NCBI GenBank assembly: GCA_048498995.1
Contig: JBEHWX010000091.1
Span: 1 to 24,915, forward strand
DNA from: JBEHWX01 sp048498995
GTDB taxonomy: Bacteria; Bacteroidota; Ignavibacteria; OLB7
Reading direction: 5' to 3'
Length of the DNA stretch: 24,915 nt
In this document: positions 12,312 to 19,397 of the stretch, one piece after another
Layout of the letters: each line of letters starts with the position of its first letter
Numbering within the stretch: position 1 is the first letter of the stretch
Program-made: the position numbers and the translations under genes
The notes under the pieces: generated by a model
Databases searched by the model: none
What the model was told of the DNA's origin: nothing
Seen by the model: the letters and a program-made list of their open reading frames with translations, nothing else

Positions 12312-12866
12312 TCAGCGCTCGATCTCCACCTGGGAGAAGTCGAGCTCGACCGGCGTCTTCCGGCCGAAGATCGAGACCTCCACCTTCAGCTTCTGCTTGC
12401 TCATGTTCACTTCACGCACGAAGCCGGTGAAGTTGTTGAACGGTCCGTCGATCACCTTCACCGGATCTCCCTCGCGGAAGCTCTCGACGATCGTCTCGAC
12501 GTGCTTGCGCTCCTCGACCCGATCGAGGATCTTGCCGATCTCGTCGGCCTGGAGCGGCACCGGCTCGGTCTTGGTGCCGACGAAGTTGATCACCGACGGA
12601 GTATTCTGGATGATGTCCCGCACCTTCTTGGTCAGGACCGCCTCGACGAGGACGTAGCCGGGAAGAAAATTCTTCTGGCGCGTCCGCTTCTTCCCTTCGC
12701 GCACCTCGAACACCTTCTCAAGCGGGATCAGGACGGTCGGAACCAGCTCGGCGAGTCCGAGGCGCTCGACCTCGCTCTCCAGAAGCTGCTTGACGCGCGC
12801 CTCGTGCCCGGAGTAGGTGCGGATGGCGTACCACCGCTTCTGTATGGTCTGATCGGAGGTTGACAT
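12312..12866 (-). CDS. nusG: Transcription termination/antitermination protein NusG
   Basis: NusG binds the RNA polymerase clamp and couples it to Rho or to the ribosome. The 184-aa product has the NGN domain (KRWYAIRTYSGHEARVKQLL at 10-29, FLPGYVLVEA at about 67-76) and a C-terminal KOW domain (GDPVKVIDGPFNNFTGFV from about residue 134, ending in VELDFSQVEIER). The length is ordinary, with no extra insertion domain. The start is ATG at 12866, with only a weak GAGAG upstream. It lies 55 bp after secE, the classical secE-nusG pair. Confidence 0.98.
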   Translation of the reverse strand: MSTSDQTIQKRWYAIRTYSGHEARVKQLLESEVERLGLAELVPTVLIPLEKVFEVREGKKRTRQKNFLPGYVLVEAVLTKKVRDIIQNTPSVINFVGTKTEPVPLQADEIGKILDRVEERKHVETIVESFREGDPVKVIDGPFNNFTGFVREVNMSKQKLKVEVSIFGRKTPVELDFSQVEIER

Positions 12867-12921
12867 GTCGGTTAACTCTCGGTCGGTATGCCGGACGGAG
12901 CTCAGGCGGCTCCGGGTCCGA

Positions 12922-13104
12922 TCAGAATATCAGGCCGAACAGCTGCGTGAAGATCCAGTCGACGATGAAAACGAAAATGGAGATGATGACGCACACAGAG
13001 ATGGTCACGAGCGTCGATTCCCACAACTGCTCCCGGCCCGGCCAGGAGACCTTCCGCATCTCGCTGCCGACGTCCGACACAAAATTCACAATGCTCTGCT
13101 TCAT
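12922..13104 (-). CDS. secE: Preprotein translocase subunit SecE
   Basis: SecE is the small clamp subunit of the SecYEG translocon in the inner membrane. The 60-aa product has the amphipathic SEMRKVSWPGREQLWEST segment (about 14-31), the SecE signature, then one transmembrane helix (about 32-56). Short single-helix SecE is normal outside enterobacteria. The start is ATG at 13104 (MKQSIVNF); the frame stays open upstream to 13260, but that extension is Arg/Pro-rich and encoded by a 16-bp tandem repeat, so I leave it out. There is no clear Shine-Dalgarno. It lies between tRNA-Trp and nusG. Confidence 0.95.
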   Translation of the reverse strand: MKQSIVNFVSDVGSEMRKVSWPGREQLWESTLVTISVCVIISIFVFIVDWIFTQLFGLIF

Positions 13105-13194
13105 GAAAGGGCCCCGGTTAATGAGAGGCTGCCCGACCGTAACCCCGGCCGGGCATCCGCTGGCAGCCTTCTGGCGCGGCGGCCGAGGTAAGAA

Positions 13195-13242
13195 CCTCTC
13201 GAGGCCGGAACCTCTCGAGGCCGGAGCCTCCGAGGCTGGGAG
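13195..13242 (+). repeat. 16-bp tandem repeat between tRNA-Trp and secE
   Basis: Three consecutive units: CCTCTCGAGGCCGGAA (13195-13210), CCTCTCGAGGCCGGAG (13211-13226) and a diverged CCTCCGAGGCTGGGAG (13227-13242). A partial CCTC starts a fourth. Each unit contains a CCTC..GAGG inverted repeat, so each can form a small hairpin in the leader of secE. Confidence 0.8.
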
Positions 13243-13264
13243 CCTCTTGCCGCGAATCATCTAG

Positions 13265-13340
13265 TGGCACGGGCGGCAGGAATCGAACCCGCAACCTACG
13301 GTTTTGGAGACCGTCGCTCTGCCAATTGAGCTACGCCCGT
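13265..13340 (-). tRNA. tRNA-Trp (CCA)
   Basis: Cloverleaf on the minus strand: acceptor ACGGGCG/CGCCCGU, D arm GCUC..GAGC, anticodon stem ACGGU/ACCGU with loop CUCCAAA (anticodon CCA), and T arm with GUUCGAUUC. The discriminator is G, and a 3' CCA is encoded at 13267-13265, unlike in the other three tRNAs. Its place before secE is conserved in many bacteria. Confidence 0.97.
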
Positions 13341-13344
13341 GTTT

Positions 13345-13433
13345 GAAGAGAATGGAGAATTGAGAATGAAGAACGATGAAATCGCGTTAGTCCGCTTTCT
13401 TTCATTCATCATTCTACATTCTCACTTCTCTTC
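13345..13433 (-). repeat. AT-rich inverted repeat between rpmG and tRNA-Trp
   Basis: Arms 13345-13380 and 13401-13433 form an imperfect stem of about 33 bp around a 20-nt loop. The arms are purine-rich (GAAGAGAA, GAGAATTGAGAAT) and AT-rich in a GC-rich region. One arm begins directly after the rpmG stop codon and the other ends 4 nt from the tRNA-Trp 5' end. The word GAGAATTGAGAAT (13355-13367) recurs at 13745-13757. Confidence 0.7.
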
Positions 13434-13583
13434 TTACTTCGTCTCTTTGTGGACGGTCCGCTTGTTGTCCCACTTGCAGAACTTCGTGTACTCCACGCGG
13501 CCCGTCTGCTTCTTCTTGTTCTTGGTCGTCGTGTAGTTGCGACGCTTGCACTCGGTGCATTCCAAAGTGATGATGTCACGCAT
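13434..13583 (-). CDS. rpmG: 50S ribosomal protein L33
   Basis: Small ribosomal protein of the large subunit near the E site. The 49-aa product reads MRDIITLECTECKRRNYTTT, then KNKKKQTGRVEYTKFCKWDN, then KRTVHKETK, a clear L33. The first zinc-type knuckle CTEC (Cys9, Cys12) is intact. The second has one cysteine only (Cys36, in FCKWDN) where C+ forms have CxxC. The start ATG at 13583 is preceded by AGGA at 8 nt. It is too short for many gene finders. It sits between tRNA-Gly and tRNA-Trp, where tuf often stands next to rpmG; tuf is absent. Confidence 0.93.
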   Translation of the reverse strand: MRDIITLECTECKRRNYTTTKNKKKQTGRVEYTKFCKWDNKRTVHKETK

Positions 13584-13667
13584 TGTCGTAATCCTGATTG
13601 CGAGGAAGGGAGAGCGCCTGACTACACACCGAAGGCTGGCTCCGACCCCGTCGGGTTGTTCTGAAAG

Positions 13668-13740
13668 AGCGGGAGACGGGACTCGAACCCGCGACCAACA
13701 GCTTGGAAGGCTGTGACTCTACCAACTGAGTTACTCCCGC
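13668..13740 (-). tRNA. tRNA-Gly (UCC)
   Basis: Minus-strand cloverleaf with acceptor GCGGGAG/CUCCCGC, D arm beginning ACUC, anticodon stem ACAGC/GCUGU with loop CUUCCAA (anticodon UCC), and T loop GUUCGAGUC. The discriminator is U. CCA is not encoded. It reads GGA codons. Confidence 0.96.
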
Positions 13741-13744
13741 GGCA

Positions 13745-13776
13745 GAGAATTGAGAATTGAGAATTATGAATGCGGA
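13745..13776 (-). repeat. AT-rich GAGAATT repeat upstream of tRNA-Gly
   Basis: Tandem GAGAATT units at 13745-13765 followed by ATGAATGCGGAA. The first 13 bases are identical to 13355-13367. Both copies end 4 nt upstream of a tRNA 5' end (Gly here, Trp there). A related sequence lies at 13824-13850, possibly a weak pairing partner. Confidence 0.6.
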
Positions 13777-13866
13777 AACCGAAGAGGCGGGTGGGGAGGC
13801 AGAGCTGCCCCGTTCAACGCTGATTCTTCATTCCGCCTTCGACATTCTCGATGCTCTTCAAAGAAG

Positions 13867-13939
<73 letters not shown>

Positions 13940-14040
13940 CTGAAATGTCTGCGCGAAGAGGAGCGGTGAACGGGAAGGGGCGGGTTCGCGCGGGAAGCGC
14001 GAGGCTTCCGGCGAATGGTTCCGGCTGATCTTCCGAGTTC

Positions 14041-14053
14041 GAGCTACTCCCGC
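14041..14053 (-). pseudogene. Possible tRNA-Gly 5' remnant
   Basis: On the minus strand, 13 bases GCGGGAGTAGCTC equal the acceptor strand and start of the D arm of a tRNA-Gly; the functional copy nearby differs by one base. The following 50 nt do not fold as a tRNA: no anticodon arm and no GTTCGA T loop on that strand. It lies between tRNA-Tyr and tRNA-Thr, where E. coli has glyT. It may be a decayed duplicate, or chance. Confidence 0.3.
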
Positions 14054-14167
14054 GTGTCTGCTGATGCGCGGCCACCTCCGAGGGCGGCCAGTGCGGTAGC
14101 GCCGGCATCCGTGCGCCGGCGACGTAACGTGGCTCGTTACTGTGGATCTGGAAAAGAACTTCGACTG

Positions 14168-14250
14168 TGGGCAGGGAAGGATTCGAACCTTCGAACTCTC
14201 ACGAGAGCAGATTTACAGTCTGCCGCCTTTGACCGCTCGGCCACCTACCC
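14168..14250 (-). tRNA. tRNA-Tyr (GUA)
   Basis: Minus-strand tRNA with a long variable arm. Acceptor GGGUAGG/CCUGCCC, D arm GGCCGAGCGGUC-type, anticodon stem CAGAC/AUCUG with loop UGUAA (anticodon GUA), and T loop GUUCGAAUC. The discriminator is A. CCA is not encoded. It is the first gene of the cluster after the promoter. Confidence 0.96.
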
Positions 14251-14289
14251 GATCAACTGTTCAAGGGGGTCCCTTGTGAAGAGAGCTTG

Positions 14290-14320
14290 CAAATATAAGC
14301 TCCCCAGCCCCCGAGACAAA
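14290..14320 (-). promoter_or_regulatory. Promoter of the tRNA / rpmG / secE-nusG cluster
   Basis: On the minus strand, TTTG (14317-14320), exactly 19 bp, then TATATTTG (14290-14297). This is a perfect match to the Bacteroidota primary-sigma consensus TTTG-N19/20-TAnnTTTG. It also reads as a fair sigma70 promoter (TTGTCT, 16 bp, TATATT). An A/T-rich patch AAAACTTTTTCG directly upstream (14321-14333) resembles an UP element, fitting a strong stable-RNA promoter. The tRNA-Tyr 5' end is 40 bp downstream. Confidence 0.8.
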
Positions 14321-14504
14321 CGAAAAAGTTTTCGGCAACAGAACTTCACAATCCCCTCCCCCATCCCGATTTCGCCACTTCCTCCCTCCCACGCTCATCT
14401 CCTCACCCCGTTTCGTCATCCCCCTTCCACCGCTCGGCGTCCTCCTCCGATGTCGCGTCGCGACATGCCGCCGCGCTCGTTTCGGCGAGCCACGAAAATA
14501 GAAA

Positions 14505-14538
14505 CGGGCGGCTCCCTCGGCAAGAGAGAAGCCGCCCG
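14505..14538 (-). terminator. Rho-independent terminator of the lipoprotein gene
   Basis: Perfect 8-bp stem CGGGCGGC (14505-14512) / GCCGCCCG (14531-14538). On the minus strand it is followed by TTTCTATTTTCG. It lies 85 bp past the stop of the lipoprotein gene and ahead of the tRNA promoter, so it separates the two transcription units. Confidence 0.8.
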
Positions 14539-14623
14539 AATACCCTGTTGTCACACCTGCTCATGTCCGCCGCCTGCTCCGCGGACGAATCCTCGCGGAT
14601 CGGCGCGGTGAGCGGCCGGAGGA

Positions 14624-15454
14624 TCAGCCTCCGGTGGCGATCACCTTCGTCATCACCGAGACGTAGCCAGGGATGGCGAACGATGTCCCCTGCCCCTGAT
14701 AGTCGATGCTCACCGTCTTCCCCTGCCGCTCCTCGCGGACGATCGCGCCGAGCTCAGGCACCATCCAGGTGGTCCGGTCGAGCGTCTCGGTCTTCAGCCC
14801 CACCTGCCCCACCAGCGGAATGCCGAGCGCATAGAAGCCGATCCGGAGCGTGTGATGCGTCTTGGTCGCCTTGTAGGTCGTGCCGTTGATCGCGTAGTCG
14901 ACGATCTCCGAGCCGGTGGCCGAGTCGGTGATGGCGATCTTGAGCTGGTTGACCAGCGGCATCTGCGGGACCTGGAAGGTGTCGGCCATCTCCGCCACGA
15001 ACCAGTTGGCCGCGGTGGCGTTCAGCTTCGCCTCGTGCTGCCACTGCTTTCCGATGTCCAGCAGCGGCAGGCCGGAGATATCCAGCTCCGGCGCGATCGA
15101 GCCATAGCGGTAGACGTCGTTGCTCGCGCGCTGCTGCAGGTAGGTGGTGTCGGCCACCGAGAAGATCCCGCCGACGGAGAAGACGCTGTCGACGTAGACG
15201 GCCACGCCGCTCTGGCCGAAGGCACTGGCGCTCGGGTTCACCAGCGTCCAGGTCCTGCGGCGCTCGGACGTATCCACCTTCGCGCCCGTTCCGTCCGACG
15301 AGGTATGATAGCTCGTGTATTCGTAGCGCGCCCCCTGCTTGAACTGCATCGAGGCGGCGGCCGGCTCCGGCGGCGGGTTGACCGGCGACAGCTCGTTGCA
15401 GGCGCCGACGCCGAGAGTCAGCAGGGCCAGGGCGCCGAGAGTAATCCTGTTCAT
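14624..15454 (-). CDS. Putative lipoprotein of unknown function
   Basis: A 276-aa exported protein that I cannot assign to a named family. The N-terminus MNRITLGALALLTLGVGAC is a lipoprotein signal peptide: basic start, hydrophobic core, lipobox VGAC with the lipidated cysteine at 19. A short Pro/Ala linker (about 25-35) follows. The rest (KQGARYEYTSYHT near 40, and alternating hydrophobic segments) looks beta-rich, as in periplasmic or surface lipoproteins of FCB bacteria. The start at 15454 is chosen over the longer frame from 15529 because it gives the signal peptide and has a GGAGGAG ribosome binding site 9 nt upstream. It is monocistronic and divergent from the DUF4331 gene. Confidence 0.85.
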   Translation of the reverse strand: MNRITLGALALLTLGVGACNELSPVNPPPEPAAASMQFKQGARYEYTSYHTSSDGTGAKVDTSERRRTWTLVNPSASAFGQSGVAVYVDSVFSVGGIFSVADTTYLQQRASNDVYRYGSIAPELDISGLPLLDIGKQWQHEAKLNATAANWFVAEMADTFQVPQMPLVNQLKIAITDSATGSEIVDYAINGTTYKATKTHHTLRIGFYALGIPLVGQVGLKTETLDRTTWMVPELGAIVREERQGKTVSIDYQGQGTSFAIPGYVSVMTKVIATGG

Positions 15455-15816
15455 GATGTCAATCTCCTCCTGATTGTCGAATACGTTCCGCACCATTGCT
15501 TCCGGTTCAGAGCCGGGCGCCGCACGCACAGTTTAACCGCGTGCCGGAATCGTTCAATTTAGTCCTTCATCGCGAAACGACGCGATTTTGATGCCGTTTT
15601 CGCCGTCGGCATCCTCTCCACCGCAACGAGGCTTCCCCGCCGACAGCGCGCGTCTCTCCGGTGACACGCGAGGGATGGGAACCTAACCTCCGTCCGGACC
15701 GACGCGCCTCGACACGCCGCCAGGCAATCCAACCACCCGACGTTCACCGTAAGGAGCTTCGTACATGCTAGCCGGACGTTGAGAACATTCAGTACAACCA
15801 ATTTCGAGGTTCGTGT
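15455..15816. other. Divergent intergenic region, lipoprotein / DUF4331 genes
   Basis: A 362-bp region between two divergent genes, so it must drive both. I see no gene: the minus-strand frame 15559-15801 has no family features and no clear ribosome binding site. A candidate promoter for the lipoprotein gene is listed separately. No TAnnTTTG box is visible for the DUF4331 gene. Confidence 0.5.
15530..15557 (-). promoter_or_regulatory. Candidate sigma70-like promoter of the lipoprotein gene
   Basis: On the minus strand, TTGAAC (15552-15557), 16 bp, then TAAACT (15530-15535), about 75 bp before the start codon. It resembles the -35/-10 of classical sigma70 but not TAnnTTTG, so it is a weaker call in a genome that also uses the Bacteroidota-type box. 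Confidence 0.35.
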
Positions 15817-17868
15817 ATGATTACGCTACCGTTCCGCAGATCGACGCTGGCATCGCTGGCACTGGGGCTGGCGATGGCCGCGCTGCCGGTCGCGACGCAG
15901 GCTTCCAGCCACCGCGAGGCGCCGCTCATCAGCAACGATCCGCTTGCGGACAACACCGATCTGTATGCGTTCCGTAGCCCCGATGATCCGAACACCGTCA
16001 CGATCATCGCCAACTACATCCCGTTCGAGCTTCCGGAGGGAGGTCCCAACTACTACTCCTTCGGCGAGAACGTGCGCTACGAGATCCACGTCGACAACGA
16101 CGCGAGCAAGGTCGGCGACGAGGTGACCTACCGGTTCACCTTCACCAGAACCAACGAGGATCCGACCACCTTCTTCAACATCCGTCTCGGGAAGCAGAAC
16201 CTGAAGACGACCTACGTCTGCGAGAAGAGCACCGACAACGGCCTGACCTGGAGCACGATCGTCACCGGTGGCACGGTCCCGCCGCCGAACATCGGTCCGC
16301 GCTCGATCCAGGGAGCGGCCGGACTCGGCGCCTCCAGCTACCACTCGCTGATGGTCGGCGCGATCGCCACGGCCACCTCCGGCGAGAAGGTCTTCTGCGG
16401 TCCGGTGGATGATCCCTTCTTCGTCGACCTCGGCGGCATCTTCGATCTGGGCATGACGCGGCAGAAGGATGGCACCGGCGACATGCGCGCCCGCGACGGC
16501 CTGGCCGGCTTCAACTGCCACACGATCGCGCTGAAGGTGCCGATCGCGCTGCTCCAGAAGAACGGCAAGGCGGTCTCGATGGCGCAGAACATTCTCGATC
16601 CCGATTTCGTGATCGGCGTCTGGGCCTCGGCCTCGCGTCCGAAGATCACCACGCTGCGCACCGACGGCGGCAAGCCCGATGTATCCGGGGAGTGGGTCCA
16701 GGTCTCCCGGCTCGGCATGCCCCTGACCAACGAGGCGGTGATCCCGATCGGCGACAAGGACCGCTGGAACGCCACCTCCCCCTACGACCAGCAGGGTGAG
16801 CTCAGCTATGCGAAGTACTTCGTCAACCCGGAGCTGGCGCTCTACATGGACGACAGCCAGTTCGGGAGCGCGGTGCCGGCCTTCGCGCCGCTCCGGATCC
16901 AGACCAGCGCGCTCGGCGCCTTCGACTTCCGCAACGGCAAGGACGGACTCTTCGGCAAGCTCACCTCCGAGCAGCGCGCCGGAACGGCGCTGGCCGACGA
17001 CGCGTTCGGCCCGATCCTCCTGCAGGCGGCCTCTCCACGCTCGGTGGATCTGCTGCCGATCTTCTACACCGGCGTTCCGAACCTTCGTCCCTACCAGCTT
17101 GCCACCGGCAAATCGGGAGGGCCGCTGGCCGCCGGCAAGCCGTTCATCCACAACTTCCTCCCGTCGCTCGGCGACATGCTCCGGCTGAACATGGCCGTGC
17201 CGCCGACGCCGCGCAACAGCCCGGACTTCAGCTCCGAGGGGATCGTGGCCGCGGCGGTGCTGGGGCTGACCGACGCCCGCTACAACACGAGCGCGGAGCT
17301 TCAGGCGATCCCGAACATGGACGGCTTCCCGAACGGGCGCCGGCTGGAGGATGACGTCACCCGGATCGAGCTGCAGGCGGTCTCCGGCGTGGCCCTGGCG
17401 GCGATCGGCCTCTCCTACGAGGAGAGCGACCGGCTCGGCAAGGTGCTCGGCTATTCGGCCGGACCCGAGAAGAACGACGTGCCGTTCTCCACGGAATGGC
17501 CCTACATGGCCGAGCCGCACCGCGGCTACGATTACGCCAAGCAGCTGACCACCAGCGCCGTCCGCCGCGACGACGGCGGACTCGGCATCGCGGCGCCGGC
17601 CGGCGGGTTCACCGGGCGCACCTATCCGAACCCGACGCGCGGCCAGGTCAACATCGGCTTCTATCTGCGCAACGCCGGAACCGCCGAGGTGGTGATTCAC
17701 GATCTGGAGGGGCGCGCCGTGTCGACGATCGAGTCGGGACGTCTGGAGGCGGGGAACCACGCCGCCGCGTGGACGCCCGGCGCGGACCTGCCGGCCGGAC
17801 GCTACCTGGCCGAGCTCGTGGTGGATGGAGTCCCGATCGGCAGCACCACGATCACCTATCTGAAGTGA
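15817..17868 (+). CDS. Secreted DUF4331-family protein with C-terminal sorting-like tail
   Basis: A 683-aa exported protein of unknown function. Residues 1-29 are a signal peptide (hydrophobic LASLALGLAMAALPV, cleavage near ATQA). The mature part opens SSHREAP and contains DNTDLYAF, the hallmark of DUF4331, with GLAGFNCHTIALKVPI and related blocks further on. Residues 603-683 form a separate module: YPNPTRGQVNIGF, VVIHDLEGRAV, then LPAGRYLAELV, ending TTITYLK. This matches the FlgD-like / T9SS type A sorting fold and suggests export by type IX secretion or surface anchoring (inference). GAGG lies 7 nt before the ATG. A strong hairpin follows the gene, and a TPR gene lies 182 bp downstream. 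Confidence 0.92.
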   Translation: MITLPFRRSTLASLALGLAMAALPVATQASSHREAPLISNDPLADNTDLYAFRSPDDPNTVTIIANYIPFELPEGGPNYYSFGENVRYEIHVDNDASKVGDEVTYRFTFTRTNEDPTTFFNIRLGKQNLKTTYVCEKSTDNGLTWSTIVTGGTVPPPNIGPRSIQGAAGLGASSYHSLMVGAIATATSGEKVFCGPVDDPFFVDLGGIFDLGMTRQKDGTGDMRARDGLAGFNCHTIALKVPIALLQKNGKAVSMAQNILDPDFVIGVWASASRPKITTLRTDGGKPDVSGEWVQVSRLGMPLTNEAVIPIGDKDRWNATSPYDQQGELSYAKYFVNPELALYMDDSQFGSAVPAFAPLRIQTSALGAFDFRNGKDGLFGKLTSEQRAGTALADDAFGPILLQAASPRSVDLLPIFYTGVPNLRPYQLATGKSGGPLAAGKPFIHNFLPSLGDMLRLNMAVPPTPRNSPDFSSEGIVAAAVLGLTDARYNTSAELQAIPNMDGFPNGRRLEDDVTRIELQAVSGVALAAIGLSYEESDRLGKVLGYSAGPEKNDVPFSTEWPYMAEPHRGYDYAKQLTTSAVRRDDGGLGIAAPAGGFTGRTYPNPTRGQVNIGFYLRNAGTAEVVIHDLEGRAVSTIESGRLEAGNHAAAWTPGADLPAGRYLAELVVDGVPIGSTTITYLK

Positions 17869-17882
17869 TCGATGCCCCAGGT

Positions 17883-17921
17883 GGAGGATGCCGGTCTCGA
17901 CGGATGGAGACGGCATCCTCC
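17883..17921 (+). terminator. Hairpin after the DUF4331 gene
   Basis: Perfect 11-bp stem GGAGGATGCCG (17883-17893) / CGGCATCCTCC (17911-17921), extended by TCTC/GAGA with one bulge, 14 bp after the stop. No T run follows, so termination may be partial and allow read-through into the TPR gene. A 3' stabilising role is also possible. Confidence 0.6.
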
Positions 17922-18050
17922 CGCCCGGCGGCGGAGGTGCCCGCATGGGCGGCCGCGCCGGATAGAATCACGCCCGCGACCATGAGAGATCCCGAGAACA
18001 CGATCAACGAGAAGTACATCATGCTGCGATATATCCCGAGGAGAGCTACC

Positions 18051-19397
18051 ATGAACCGGACGCTTCGCACGATCGGCGCGCTGCTGGCGCTTCTGCTTCC
18101 CCCCATCCTCGCGCTGCCGGCCGGCTCCTGCGGCGTCCCCCGCGCGCAGGAGGCGCACGCCGCCCCCGCTCCCCCGTCGATCCCCGCGCTCAAGCCGCGC
18201 CCGGCCGGACTGGCCGCCGCGGAGTTCGCCGCGATCACCAAGAAGTACGAGGCGCTCCGCGAGCGGATCGTGAAGAACACCGGCGACAAGGAGGCGTACG
18301 TGGCGCTGGCGCAACTGTTCATGGCCGAGGCGCGCGTCACCGGCGACCATCCCTACTACTACCCGGCGGCCGAGCGGATGCTCGACGTGGCACTGACGGT
18401 CGACGCGAGCTTCATCCCGGCGCTGATCTCGAAGGGATCGGTGCTCCTGTCGCTCCATCGCTTCGCCGAGGCGCGCGCGGTGGCCGAGCAGGCCCGCGCC
18501 GTGGCGCCGAATCTCGGCGTGGTCTACGGCATCCTCTGCGACGCGAACGTGGAGCTCGGCGATTACAAGGCGGCCGTCGCCGCCACCGACATGATGATCT
18601 CGATCCGCCCGGACCTCCGCTCCTATTCCCGCGTCTCCTACCTGCGCGAGATCCACGGCGACGACAGCGGCGCCATTTCCGCCATGCGCCTGGCGGTGGA
18701 GGCGGGCCCGGCCGGAACCGAGGAGACCGAGTGGGCGCGCGCGACGCTGGCGAATCTCTACCTGAGAACCGGCAACTTGGCCGGGGCGGAGCGTGAATAC
18801 CGGATGTCGCTGGCGGCGCGTCCCGGCTATCCGTTCGCGCTCGGCGGCCTGGCGCGCGTACGCGCCGCGCAGGGACGCGTCGACGACGCGCTCCGCCTGC
18901 TCGACTCCGCCTCCGCGGCGATGCCGGAGTTTTCCTTCGTGCAGCTGAAGGCCGACCTCTACCGCGCCCGCGGCGACGCGCGACGCGCCGATTCACTGGT
19001 GACGGTGGTGGAGACGATGCTGAAGTCGGACGAGGCGGCCGGCCACAACGTCGACAAGGAGTACGCGCTCCTCTGGGCCGAGCAGCGGATGAAGCCGGAG
19101 CTGGCGGTGGAGCGCGCCCGCAAGGAGCTTGCGCGGCGTCCGGACAACATCGAGGCGGAGCACGCAATGGCGCTGGCGCTCTTCCGCGCCGGCAAGGTCG
19201 ATGAGGCCTCCACGCTGATGGCGCGCGCGCTCAGGCTCCGCACGGCCGATCCGACGATGCTGACCCACGCGGCGATGATCGACGCGGCGCTCGGCAAGTC
19301 CGGCGCCAAGGCGGCGCTGAAGCGCGAGCTCGCCAGCGGCGCCTACCTGCCGCCGCTCACCAGGGCCGAGGCGCGCACGCTCGCCGCCTCGCTCTGA
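18051..19397 (+). CDS. Exported tetratricopeptide-repeat protein
   Basis: A 448-aa protein with an N-terminal signal sequence (MNRTLRTIGALLALLLPPI...). A cysteine at about 26 in PAGSC could be a lipidation site, though the lipobox is imperfect. The rest is helical TPR repeats, clearest in APNLGVVYGILCDANVELGD, AGTEETEWARATLANLYLRT, LAARPGYPFALGGLARVRAA and RRPDNIEAEHAMALALFRAG. TPRs bind partner proteins, so this is a scaffold, probably periplasmic. The start at 18051 is chosen because GAGGAG lies 7 nt upstream and it gives the signal peptide; ATGs at 17982 and 18021 are in frame but less well supported. It follows the DUF4331 gene on the same strand and may share its transcript. Its stop codon lies in a 14-bp tandem repeat. 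Confidence 0.88.
   Translation: MNRTLRTIGALLALLLPPILALPAGSCGVPRAQEAHAAPAPPSIPALKPRPAGLAAAEFAAITKKYEALRERIVKNTGDKEAYVALAQLFMAEARVTGDHPYYYPAAERMLDVALTVDASFIPALISKGSVLLSLHRFAEARAVAEQARAVAPNLGVVYGILCDANVELGDYKAAVAATDMMISIRPDLRSYSRVSYLREIHGDDSGAISAMRLAVEAGPAGTEETEWARATLANLYLRTGNLAGAEREYRMSLAARPGYPFALGGLARVRAAQGRVDDALRLLDSASAAMPEFSFVQLKADLYRARGDARRADSLVTVVETMLKSDEAAGHNVDKEYALLWAEQRMKPELAVERARKELARRPDNIEAEHAMALALFRAGKVDEASTLMARALRLRTADPTMLTHAAMIDAALGKSGAKAALKRELASGAYLPPLTRAEARTLAASL

Larger units (their letters stand above)
14251..14623. other. Intergenic region between tRNA-Tyr and the lipoprotein gene
   Basis: No gene is seen; the open frames are compositional. It contains the tRNA-cluster promoter (14290-14335) and the lipoprotein terminator (14505-14538). 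Between them lies a strongly strand-biased tract at about 14340-14455, pyrimidine-rich on the plus strand (runs such as CCCCTCCCCC). The two transcripts are in tandem on the minus strand. Confidence 0.6.

Noticed and set aside
13990..14053. Complete tRNA gene on the minus strand
   Set aside because: The ends can pair as an acceptor stem, but there is no anticodon arm or T loop and it is only about 64 nt.
15826..17946. 706-aa open frame antisense to the DUF4331 gene
   Set aside because: The plus strand encodes a protein with signal peptide, family motifs and ribosome binding site; the antisense product is Arg/Gly/Asp-rich shadow sequence.
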